IMG/VR virus record: IMGVR_UViG_3300046532_001353
Coordinates: 1-59,069 of that record
Reading direction: 5' to 3' (one strand)
Length of the DNA stretch: 59,069 nt
From: a virus
The translations under genes were made by a program, and so were the position numbers. The notes under the pieces were generated by a model. The model ran no database searches. It was not told the origin of the DNA and was given only the letters and a program-made list of their open reading frames with translations. Of the stretch, positions 53,176 through 59,069 are shown piece after piece (the stretch's first letter is position 1; each line of letters starts with the position of its first letter).

Positions 53176-53805
53176 ATGAATAAAGATATATTATATTCCT
53201 ACCTTGTGCTGTATGGAATACAAAGTGAATTGAATATTAGATTACATGATCCTGAACAGTTTGTTAACTGGACAGAAGAGAACTTTGAATACGTAAGATA
53301 CAATCCTAGGAAGCCTATCGATCGATGGGGGTTAAGCATAACAAGTTATGATGGTGGACTAAGCGGTATTCCTGATTTAGATAGTTTGGGAGATTACTGT
53401 ATAGAAAATAATGTTTCTCTTGAAGAGAGTGACTTCAATGTACCAACAGAAGTTTATAAACAATCAAAAGAATTGCAAGAAGTACTAGAACCATTTAAAG
53501 AAAATTGTTATAGAACACATATATTAAAATTAAATCCAGGTAGTTACTTCCCTAAACATAGAGATCTAAGGCTAGATAATTTTAATCACTTTAGATTAAT
53601 TATGCCTTTAAAGAATCCGTGTACATTTGTAATAGAAGATAAAATTTTAACTTGGGATGTAGGTACAATGTATTTTGTAGATACTGCTAAAGTACATTAT
53701 CTATTTAATGCTACGCATGATCCAAGTTATTGGTTAGTGCTTAATGTTGAATTGACAGAAGAAGTATATGAAGAAGTAACAAAACATTTTTTTTATAAAG
53801 CATGA
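53176..53805 (+). CDS. 2-oxoglutarate/Fe(II) oxygenase, Asp/Asn hydroxylase-like, 209 residues
   Basis: The double-stranded beta-helix core starts at about residue 113: YRTHILKLNPGSYFPKHRDLRL with H128-x-D130, then HFRLIMPLKNPCTFVIEDKILTWDVGTMYFVDTAKVHYLFN, read with distal H174 and the following strand. This H-x-D...H layout with FRLxxPL is that of aspartyl/asparaginyl beta-hydroxylase-type enzymes. The N-terminal 110 residues resemble no domain I know. It is the first gene of the plus-strand operon; the promoter box is so close that the mRNA should start at the ATG. Overlaps the next gene by four bases. Confidence 0.83.
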   Translation: MNKDILYSYLVLYGIQSELNIRLHDPEQFVNWTEENFEYVRYNPRKPIDRWGLSITSYDGGLSGIPDLDSLGDYCIENNVSLEESDFNVPTEVYKQSKELQEVLEPFKENCYRTHILKLNPGSYFPKHRDLRLDNFNHFRLIMPLKNPCTFVIEDKILTWDVGTMYFVDTAKVHYLFNATHDPSYWLVLNVELTEEVYEEVTKHFFYKA

Positions 53806-54347
53806 TAATAATACCTATCAATGATGAGTTAATACCAGAGCTAGAAGTGTTCTGTAAAAAGGCAAAGGAATTAGGTTATACTAATAATTCTAGTCTTAAA
53901 TTAATGCGGTATGACTGGTGTAAAGAGATTGGTGAATACTATTGCGCAATTAAAGGCAACGATATAGTTGCTGTAGCTGGGTGTCATCCATTACCAGAAT
54001 TTTCTCCTGATGCTTGGCGTATAATGTTTAGAGGATGTGAATTACCTGGAGCATCTCCATACAAAGGATTAAACAAAGGGGATTGGAATAGTATAACACA
54101 AAGAGATTTTATACCTAAATTTATTGACTACATTCCATCTGAAAATTTATATATAAGTACTAATATAAGTAATGAACATTCTGGCAAAGCTTTAAGGAAT
54201 CATAAGATTATGAATATATTAGCTAGACAAAGGGATGCTTATATAGATGATGTATGTGATATGATATTAAATAATACACATCAAACAATATGGAAGTTAA
54301 ATATAAATCAATACTTGAATAGAAGGAGTAAATTAAATGTGGTTTAA
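53802..54347 (+). CDS. GNAT-like acyltransferase protein, 181 residues
   Basis: The pattern fits an acyl-CoA N-acyltransferase fold: LIPELEVFCKKAKELG as the first helix, then EYYCAIKGNDIVAVAGCHPLPEF as the central strands, WRIMFRGCEL, and LYISTNISNEHSGKALRNHKIMNILARQRDA, read as a strand and helix that stand where CoA is bound. The classical Q/RxxGxG/A motif is not present; SGKALRN may replace it. I recall related sequences from marine phages near oxygenase genes. Function is uncertain; it could serve modification of a small molecule or protein. Confidence 0.6.
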   Translation: MIIIPINDELIPELEVFCKKAKELGYTNNSSLKLMRYDWCKEIGEYYCAIKGNDIVAVAGCHPLPEFSPDAWRIMFRGCELPGASPYKGLNKGDWNSITQRDFIPKFIDYIPSENLYISTNISNEHSGKALRNHKIMNILARQRDAYIDDVCDMILNNTHQTIWKLNINQYLNRRSKLNVV

Positions 54348-54591
54348 TTGGAATCATTTAAAAGAAGCTAAAGAAAAAGCCGGAGGGAAAGGAGGCTATT
54401 GGTGGCATTTTAAGTTTGCATTCATAGAAGCTTTATGGTTATTACTTGCAAGTATAGCATCTTTAATACACGCTGTCTTTCCTTTCTTAATTGACTTTAA
54501 AATTGTTAAAGCAAGAATTAATAGACTTAAATATCTTAAGTCAAAATTACCTAATGACCCAGACTTAAAGAGGATACATTTTGATGATTGA
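54337..54591 (+). CDS. Small membrane protein, DUF6356-like, 84 residues
   Basis: The sequence shows GGYWWHFKFAFIEALWLLLASIASLIHAVFPFLIDFKI, in pieces: a Trp/His entry (YWWHFKFA), one hydrophobic helix (LWLLLASIASLIHAVFPFL), and a basic tail (KARINRLKYLK). This matches my memory of the DUF6356 family, small one-helix proteins found in phages and bacteria, sometimes near polysaccharide genes. AGAAGGAG stands ahead of the ATG. It may anchor the surrounding enzymes at the inner membrane; that is inference. Confidence 0.7.
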   Translation: MWFNWNHLKEAKEKAGGKGGYWWHFKFAFIEALWLLLASIASLIHAVFPFLIDFKIVKARINRLKYLKSKLPNDPDLKRIHFDD

Positions 54592-55420
54592 TACGATTGG
54601 TTATAAGAATGGAGAGTTCTTACCTTTAGAATATTGTGGCCCAACTATATTAGACTTTGGATTTATACATTGTGATTCAACATATGATGTGATACCTATA
54701 TATGATGGTAAAGCCTTTTGTCTTGATAGACATTTAAATAGATTTGTAGCTTCAGCTGAATACTATGATCTTGAATTACCTTATATGCATTACCTAGGAG
54801 TTGCTGGTGAGTTGATGGAAAGAAATCCTGGTATAAAAGATGCGTTCCTTTGGATAATTGCATGGAGAGGATACCCTAAGTCAGGACAGCCAAGAGATAT
54901 TAAAAGTGCACCAGTGAATGTGGCAATGTATATAAAGCCTAGCTATCCTTTAAAGGAAGGAGCTGATATAGTAAATGTACAACTATCTGATCAGCTTAGA
55001 GTACCTGATAATGTCTACAGCCAAGCAGCAAAGAATTTTTCATGGATAGATTTTACAAGAGCACAACTAGGTAAAACAGATACATATGACACTGTCGTTT
55101 TATTAGATCAGACAAGACATATAACAGAAGGCCCAGGATTTAATGTTGGATTTGTGTGGGAAGATTACATATATACACCATTAAATAATTGTCTTAATGG
55201 CGTGACAATGAGTGTTGTTGAAGATATATGTGAAGATACTCCAGGCCAGTTTACTAGATGCCACTTAAAAGAAGACGTATGGAATTTTGCAGATGAGATC
55301 TTTTTAACATCTTCATCAGGCGGTGTTACTGCAACACAACGAACAGGGAAAGTAACCGAATGGTTACAACGTGAATATATAGAGAGGACAAAACATTATG
55401 ACTACATTACAGAACTTTAA
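54584..55420 (+). CDS. Class IV PLP aminotransferase / lyase (BCAT, DAAT, ADC lyase fold)
   Basis: The ATG at 54584-54586 has AGAGGA upstream and is preferred over an in-frame TTG just before it. The N-terminal HCDSTYDVIPIYDGKAFCLDRHLNRF has the class IV signature (E/D-x-x-R with D-x-H-x-x-R). The Schiff-base lysine is K150 in YSQAAKNFSWIDFTRAQL, and TEGPGFNVGFVW (E182) and NGVTMSVVEDIC bind the cofactor. SGGVTATQRTGK near the end is a third PLP-phosphate segment (S/T-T-A-x-G). Members transaminate branched-chain or D-amino acids or release 4-aminobenzoate. The specificity loop does not let me choose. Confidence 0.87.
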   Translation: MIDTIGYKNGEFLPLEYCGPTILDFGFIHCDSTYDVIPIYDGKAFCLDRHLNRFVASAEYYDLELPYMHYLGVAGELMERNPGIKDAFLWIIAWRGYPKSGQPRDIKSAPVNVAMYIKPSYPLKEGADIVNVQLSDQLRVPDNVYSQAAKNFSWIDFTRAQLGKTDTYDTVVLLDQTRHITEGPGFNVGFVWEDYIYTPLNNCLNGVTMSVVEDICEDTPGQFTRCHLKEDVWNFADEIFLTSSSGGVTATQRTGKVTEWLQREYIERTKHYDYITEL

Positions 55421-56021
55421 AAATACATGGGATAAATTTTTTAGCAAAGATAAAATACCTGTAGACACAGGTAAATATTTTAGAATAGTTCCTAATAGAC
55501 TTACAGAAGAAACTAAAAAAGAATTACTTAAATTAGCAAATGAGAAAGATGCGTTTGTAGATATAAGTTATAAAGTAAGTTTTTTTAAATACCCATCTAA
55601 ACTTCAGAAGTTTGCACCTTGGGGTGTTGCTCAAATGTTAAGAGTATCTGAAGAAGATAGTACAATACATAAAGATAATAATAGAACAAATGAATTTGAT
55701 AATACTTATATGCCAAGACGAACAGTGATTAATTATCCTCTTACTGATAATCCTTCAAAAACAAATTGGTATGATGATAATAAAAATTTAGTTGCTACTA
55801 CAACATATGATAAACAATTATATCCAAGTTTGCCAGATGAGTGTTTTACATTAGAAGGTAAAAACTATAATGCAGCTATACTTAATACTGGTGGAGGTTA
55901 TCATAATGTTGAATTTAAAGATGGTGATGAACCACGTATAGTATTTCAATTATGTTTTGATAGTGATATAGATGATGTACATGAAATGTTTAAATATATG
56001 CATGGCGGATGTAGAATATGA
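55398..56021 (+). CDS. 2-oxoglutarate/Fe(II) oxygenase-like protein, 207 residues
   Basis: The beta-helix core begins with GVAQMLRVSEEDSTIHKDNNR (H91-x-D93), continues with RRTVINYPLTDNPSKTNWY, then AAILNTGGGYHNVEFKDGDEPRIVFQLCF with H169 and R180. The latter pair fits the distal His and the 2-oxoglutarate-binding Arg. It differs clearly from the oxygenase at 53176, so the operon holds two separate oxygenases. Its ATG lies 23 bases inside the aminotransferase gene and its stop overlaps the GMP reductase start. Substrate not known; free amino acids, peptides or bound small molecules are possible. Confidence 0.78.
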   Translation: MTTLQNFKNTWDKFFSKDKIPVDTGKYFRIVPNRLTEETKKELLKLANEKDAFVDISYKVSFFKYPSKLQKFAPWGVAQMLRVSEEDSTIHKDNNRTNEFDNTYMPRRTVINYPLTDNPSKTNWYDDNKNLVATTTYDKQLYPSLPDECFTLEGKNYNAAILNTGGGYHNVEFKDGDEPRIVFQLCFDSDIDDVHEMFKYMHGGCRI

Positions 56022-57037
56022 TGGAACTGAAGTTAGATTTTGATGATGTATTAATTAAACCTCGTAGATCACTCAAACCTCTTACAAGGAAAAGTGTTAA
56101 TATAGAAATACCTTGGCTGGATAATACAGCGCACCCTATTGTTATTTCGAATATGCCTTCAACTGGAACATATAAAATTGCAGAGCATATGACACCAATG
56201 AAAGTGTTTACATTTATTCATAAAGAATATAAAGTACATGAGCATAGAGATAATTTAGCTAACATGGGAGATCGTAGTTACATTGGTATTACAAGTGGTG
56301 TGAGAGATAAAGATGTAATGAGAACAATAGATATTATATCAGGCTTTGAAGATATTGGCATGATTAATGTTGATGTAGCTAACGTATATGCTAATGTTGA
56401 TGGAATGATTAAAACTATTAAAACATTTAAAGAACATTTCCCAAATATATTATTATGTGCTGGTAATATATGTGATAAAAATTTAATGGAAGAGTTAGTT
56501 GAAGCTGGTGCAGATTATGTTAAAGTAGGTGTAGGTTCAGGTGCTGCGTGTATTACTCGAACAGAAGTAGGCGTAGGTATACCTCAGTTAAGTGCCGTAA
56601 TGGAATGCTACGAAGAAGCACAACGTATAGGATGTAAAATAATATCCGACGGTGGTTGTGTTACTTCGGGTGATGTAGCTAAAGCAATTGCGGCAGGCGC
56701 TGATATGGTTATGATTGCTGGTATGGTATCTAGTTGTTATGAATGTAGTAACATGGTAGAGATTGATGGTCAACAGTATGTAAATCTATATGGATTGGGT
56801 TCAACAAAGCAATATAATATACACACTATAAGCGAAATGGAATACAGACCTAATGAAGGTAGAGACTTAATGATTCCAGCAAAGGGTTATATAAAGGATA
56901 TCATTAATCAAATCCTTGGTGGATTGAGAAGTGTATGTACATATGTAGGTGTATCTGACATTGAAGAATTATCAATACATGCAGAATTCATTAGAGTAAA
57001 CAGTACTCATAATAAATCTTTAGAAAGATATGGATAA
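56018..57037 (+). CDS. guaC: GMP reductase (IMPDH/GMPR family)
   Basis: 339 residues, close to the 346-347 of bacterial GuaC. LDFDDVLIKPRRSL is the typical family start. Later are YIGITSGV, INVDVANVY, and the catalytic loop VKVGVGSGAACITRTEVGVGIPQLSAV, read as GSGAACITR with C178 and GVGIPQ. IISDGGCVTSGDVAKAIAAGADMVMIAGM binds the phosphate. There is no CBS insert, which distinguishes it from IMP dehydrogenase. The enzyme reduces GMP to IMP with NADPH, freeing guanine nucleotides for adenine synthesis; in an AT-rich phage this could rebalance purines, or feed nucleotide-sugar synthesis. Overlaps both neighbours. Confidence 0.88.
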   Translation: MMELKLDFDDVLIKPRRSLKPLTRKSVNIEIPWLDNTAHPIVISNMPSTGTYKIAEHMTPMKVFTFIHKEYKVHEHRDNLANMGDRSYIGITSGVRDKDVMRTIDIISGFEDIGMINVDVANVYANVDGMIKTIKTFKEHFPNILLCAGNICDKNLMEELVEAGADYVKVGVGSGAACITRTEVGVGIPQLSAVMECYEEAQRIGCKIISDGGCVTSGDVAKAIAAGADMVMIAGMVSSCYECSNMVEIDGQQYVNLYGLGSTKQYNIHTISEMEYRPNEGRDLMIPAKGYIKDIINQILGGLRSVCTYVGVSDIEELSIHAEFIRVNSTHNKSLERYG

Positions 57038-57752
57038 CTATTTACAACAGATTTTAAATTGGAAACGATTTGGAATAAATATCACATCTTCTGGAACATC
57101 AGGAGATCCAAAGCTTATCCATAGATCACCTGATAATCTTCGTGCATGTAATGAGGTTGCTATACATGCTCAACAATTAACTAGCAAATCTAAAGTATTA
57201 ACTGTAACAAAAACTGATCATGCTGGTGGATTACTATTACAAACATTACCAGCTTATACATTAGGGTGTAAAGTCATTGATGTAGAAAAGTTTAATCCTT
57301 GGAATTTTTTAAAGAAGGTGAAAGGATATACACATACGTTCTTAACACCTGAACAAATGAAAGCAGTAATGATGACTAAAGGGTTTAAAGATTGTGACTT
57401 AAGTGGTATAAGAATACTTGGTGGTAGTAACCCAGTTAGTTATGATATGATAGAAGCATTTGTATCTAAGGGAGCACTTGTTCAACCTAACTGGGGTATG
57501 AGTGAAGTAGGCCCAATGGTAATCAATATTGAGATAAATAATATAGAACATATAAAATATTTAAAAGAAAGAACACCTAAAGGCCATACTATACTAGGGA
57601 ATGCATATTGGTGTGATTGGAAAATTGATAATGGTGAACTATATGTTAAAAGTAATATGTGTATTGAGCCTGGTTGGTTTGCCACAGGTGATATTGTTTC
57701 TTTAGATAATGAAGAAAGAATGTATTATGAAGATAGAAAATTGTATAAATAA
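57030..57752 (+). CDS. Minimal adenylate-forming (ANL) enzyme
   Basis: 240 residues instead of the usual 450-600. It begins almost at the ATP loop ITSSGTSGDPKLI (19-28, TSGTTGxPK type), followed by KVLTVTKTDHAGGLLLQTLPAY, FLTPEQMKAV, IRILGGSNPVSYDM, NWGMSEVGP (154-159) and GWFATGDIV (TGD 218-220). It stops shortly after the TGD motif, so the entire C-terminal subdomain with the catalytic Lys of acyl-AMP synthesis is missing, as is the first N-terminal part. It resembles the core of O-succinylbenzoate-CoA ligases. It may adenylate an acid or may transfer acyl groups with a partner. A late promoter overlaps its stop codon. Confidence 0.8.
   Translation: MDNYLQQILNWKRFGINITSSGTSGDPKLIHRSPDNLRACNEVAIHAQQLTSKSKVLTVTKTDHAGGLLLQTLPAYTLGCKVIDVEKFNPWNFLKKVKGYTHTFLTPEQMKAVMMTKGFKDCDLSGIRILGGSNPVSYDMIEAFVSKGALVQPNWGMSEVGPMVINIEINNIEHIKYLKERTPKGHTILGNAYWCDWKIDNGELYVKSNMCIEPGWFATGDIVSLDNEERMYYEDRKLYK
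57744..57751 (+). promoter_or_regulatory. T4-type late promoter ahead of the structured RNA
   Basis: An exact TATAAATA inside the last codons of the ANL gene. Transcription would start near 57757, just ahead of the first long helix of the RNA at 57752-57990. Confidence 0.78.
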
Positions 57753-57990
57753 CCTTATATAGTTAATAGATGGGTGTTCTTTGACACTCTTTCGGTCCCT
57801 TAACTGACTTCTTCGGTTGTCAGCGGCTACGTGGGATACCTTTTATCGATGACGAGAGCATCCTTCTATTAGCTATTATTATCTAGGTATTAAGTGAGTC
57901 ACTGTTCGCACTCGACTTCGTAAAAAGGTTTCGGCCTTCATCCTTTCGGGGATGCGTTTATTGATCCGAGGTGACTCTCTTAATAGCTAT
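57752..57990 (+). ncRNA. Candidate structured non-coding RNA or long regulatory leader
   Basis: No gene fits here. The sequence folds by inspection into two domains. Domain 1 is closed by 57759-57773 pairing with 57862-57876 (14 of 15 pairs, one U-U mismatch). Inside it lies a hairpin at 57804-57823 with CTGAC/GTCAG arms and a C(UUCG)G loop, and possible small hairpins at 57774-57787 and 57848-57862. Domain 2 is closed by 57888-57903 with 57970-57985 (15 of 16). It contains two UUCG hairpins, 57925-57938 (AAGGT/GCCTT) and 57939-57954 (CATCCT/GGGATG). A late promoter lies directly upstream and a lipoprotein ATG 16 bases downstream. It is not a tRNA or any RNA family I recognise. Confidence 0.75.
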
Positions 57991-58005
57991 GTACACAATA
58001 TAATT

Positions 58006-58452
58006 ATGATTGAAAAAATACTAGCGGGAACACTCGCAATTTCATTAAGTGGATGTAGTATGTTAGGTGGTTTCAACGCACTAGATCCCAAGAATTTAAT
58101 TAAGACAGCAGCAACGACTGGTGTCACATACGTTGTTGCGGGCCCTATACCAGCGGCGGTCAATGCAGCAACATCTATAGCAGTTGATTCAGTTTTACCT
58201 GATGACAAACCTGCAATAAGCGATATCGAAGCTGGGAATGAAGAACAATTGAAGGCATATATGTTTGCAAATTTAACGGAAACCATTTTATATGGTGTAA
58301 TAGGATTTTTAATATTTACAAATGTCGTAGGACCTTGGGCAGCACAGCGTAGAGCAAAACGTAAAGCTGAACAGATAGCGCAAGAACAACGTAGGAAAGA
58401 AAAGTACGATGCAATGAAAGCTGAACTTGCAGTAAGAAATAAAGTCGGATGA
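58006..58452 (+). CDS. Lipoprotein with C-terminal membrane helix, possible unimolecular spanin
   Basis: The ATG at 58006-58008 is chosen because it begins a lipoprotein signal, MIEKILAGTLAISLSGCSML, with the lipobox LSGC (Cys 17); an upstream in-frame ATG would bury the signal and lies in the structured RNA. The mature part (about 75 residues) is periplasmic, then TETILYGVIGFLIFTNVVG (about 91-109) spans the membrane, and a basic helical tail (RRAKRKAEQIAQEQRRKEK) follows. Lipid anchor at one end and a membrane helix near the other is the layout of u-spanins, which fuse inner and outer membranes in lysis, but those end with the helix. An immunity or envelope role is the alternative. Confidence 0.65.
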   Translation: MIEKILAGTLAISLSGCSMLGGFNALDPKNLIKTAATTGVTYVVAGPIPAAVNAATSIAVDSVLPDDKPAISDIEAGNEEQLKAYMFANLTETILYGVIGFLIFTNVVGPWAAQRRAKRKAEQIAQEQRRKEKYDAMKAELAVRNKVG

Positions 58453-58781
58453 AAACATACAAAGAAGTAGAAGCAATCGATTGTATATGTGAAGACATGT
58501 ACAAAGACTTGGTTGTTGAAAAGTACGAAGGTAAAACATTAAATGATCCTACACGTTCACCTAAAGGTTCTCCTGGTAAGTTCCATGTATATGTAAAGAA
58601 CGCTAAAGGCAATGTTATAAAGGTAAACTTTGGTGATCCTAATTCAGAGATTAAAAGAGATAACCCTGCAAGACGTAAATCATTTAGAGCACGTCATAAC
58701 TGTGCAGATAAAAAAGACAAAACAACTGCAGGGTATTGGTCTTGCTATCAATGGAGAGCAAGCGCAAAGGTAGATAATTGA
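58449..58781 (+). CDS. Conserved phage protein, DUF6321-like, 110 residues
   Basis: Coupled by ATGA to the lipoprotein. The core reads LNDPTRSPKGSPGKFHVYVKN, then GNVIKVNFGDPNSEIKRDNPARRKSFRARHNC and GYWSCYQWRA, read in segments. The pattern K-F-x-VYVKN, V-FGDPN-EIKRD-P-RRKSFRARH-C and YWSC-W is very conserved in cyanophage and other marine phage proteins as I recall (DUF6321). No function is known. The two Cys and His (HNC...WSC) might bind a metal. Confidence 0.75.
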   Translation: MKTYKEVEAIDCICEDMYKDLVVEKYEGKTLNDPTRSPKGSPGKFHVYVKNAKGNVIKVNFGDPNSEIKRDNPARRKSFRARHNCADKKDKTTAGYWSCYQWRASAKVDN

Positions 58782-58792
58782 TAAGGAGTTAC

Positions 58793-58951
58793 ATGCAAAA
58801 AGTTACTGACCGTAACATTAAAAAAGATGTACAATTAAAACATACTAAACAAAGATTACATGGTATGTTAAAAGATAAGTCTCATAAGAAAATTAATCTT
58901 GTAAAGAGTTTGAAGAATCTTAAGAAACGCAACGAAAGAAAGGGACTATAA
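58793..58951 (+). CDS. Small basic protein, 52 residues
   Basis: AAGGAG stands 4 bases before the ATG. The translation (MQKVTDRNIKKDVQLKHTKQ at the start, RNERKGL at the end) contains about 17 Lys/Arg and no hydrophobic segment, so it is a soluble, strongly positively charged helix, perhaps binding nucleic acid. It sits 11 bases after the DUF6321-like gene and 2 bases before the next gene. Not recognised. Confidence 0.6.
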   Translation: MQKVTDRNIKKDVQLKHTKQRLHGMLKDKSHKKINLVKSLKNLKKRNERKGL

Positions 58952-58953
58952 TT

Positions 58954-59069
58954 ATGTGGAAATATATAGGTTACGCTGGTATTATTATACCAGTGCTAGG
59001 TGCTACTTACGGTGGTTTAATGATAGCATCAGATTTAGAAATCAAACTCAACCAAGCTTACGATATGGC
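58954..59069 (+). CDS. Membrane protein, N-terminal part (partial at right edge)
   Basis: The ATG follows the previous stop by two bases, and the frame stays open to the window end (38 codons). The start MWKYIGYAGIIIPVLGATYG is one membrane helix or uncleaved signal, followed by a polar part (SDLEIKLNQAYDM). A small phage envelope protein is likely; the rest lies outside the window. Confidence 0.55.
   Translation, partial: MWKYIGYAGIIIPVLGATYGGLMIASDLEIKLNQAYDM

Noticed and set aside
57888-57985. tRNA or ribozyme in the structured region
   Set aside because: No cloverleaf with a 7-bp acceptor stem and TTC loop can be drawn, and no hammerhead core (CUGAUGA with GAAA) is present.
57952-58005. 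Upstream in-frame ATG extending the lipoprotein by 18 residues
   Set aside because: It would put charged residues ahead of the lipoprotein signal and lies within the second helix of the structured RNA. The ATG at 58006 gives a clean signal peptide.

Overview
The window is part of the genome of a lytic T4-like myovirus, most probably marine (of the kind that infects SAR11 or picocyanobacteria). Evidence: a T4-type baseplate gene set in recognisable form (gp26, gp54, gp4, gp48, gp53, gp27, gp5, gp25, gp6, a gp7-position protein, gp8), the C-terminus of gp32, T4-style late promoters (TATAAATA), AT-rich DNA, very long repeat-built tail fibres, and small families that I associate with marine T4-like phages. 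The host cannot be read from the sequence.

Layout. (1) 1-344: end of gp32, with its own terminator. (2) 375-5629, minus strand: gp4, a 192-residue conserved protein, gp54, gp26 with a gp51-like product reached through a T7 slippery site, and a long tape-measure-like protein. (3) 5685-20577, plus strand: gp48, gp53, gp27, gp5 (no lysozyme domain), gp25, gp6, gp7-like, gp8 and a 1740-residue DUF4815-type protein. A palindromic pair of late promoters separates blocks 2 and 3. (4) 20577-37566, plus strand: small virion proteins and four fibre genes (418, 719, 1635 and 1416 residues). They are interrupted at 24835-25970 by about 650 bases without genes, carrying repeated ATAGATCTAT palindromes, and by one minus-strand gene with a host-type promoter. 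(5) 53123-37541, minus strand: about 20 tightly packed, mostly overlapping genes: four glycosyltransferase-like proteins, two nitroreductases, an isochorismatase-fold protein, three radical SAM proteins, a separate SPASM-like protein, a QueC-like PP-loop enzyme, three tandem SGNH hydrolases, a DegT aminotransferase, a NodU/CmcH carbamoyltransferase and a methyltransferase. (6) 53176-57752, plus strand, divergent from block 5: two 2-oxoglutarate oxygenases, a GNAT-like protein, a small membrane protein, a class IV aminotransferase, GMP reductase and a very short adenylate-forming enzyme. (7) 57752-57990: a strongly structured untranslated RNA directly behind a late promoter, followed by a lipoprotein, a DUF6321-like protein and two small genes.

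How it works together. Blocks 2-4 build the baseplate, tail tube start and fibres. Blocks 5 and 6 start from back-to-back late promoters and so are probably expressed with the virion genes. Their enzymes are the kind that make, aminate, carbamoylate, methylate, acylate/deacylate and transfer sugars or other small groups, which suggests decoration of virion proteins or synthesis of a small molecule late in infection. That is inference. The best candidates for something undescribed are the block 5/6 enzyme island, the structured RNA at 57752-57990 and the gp26/gp51 frameshift.
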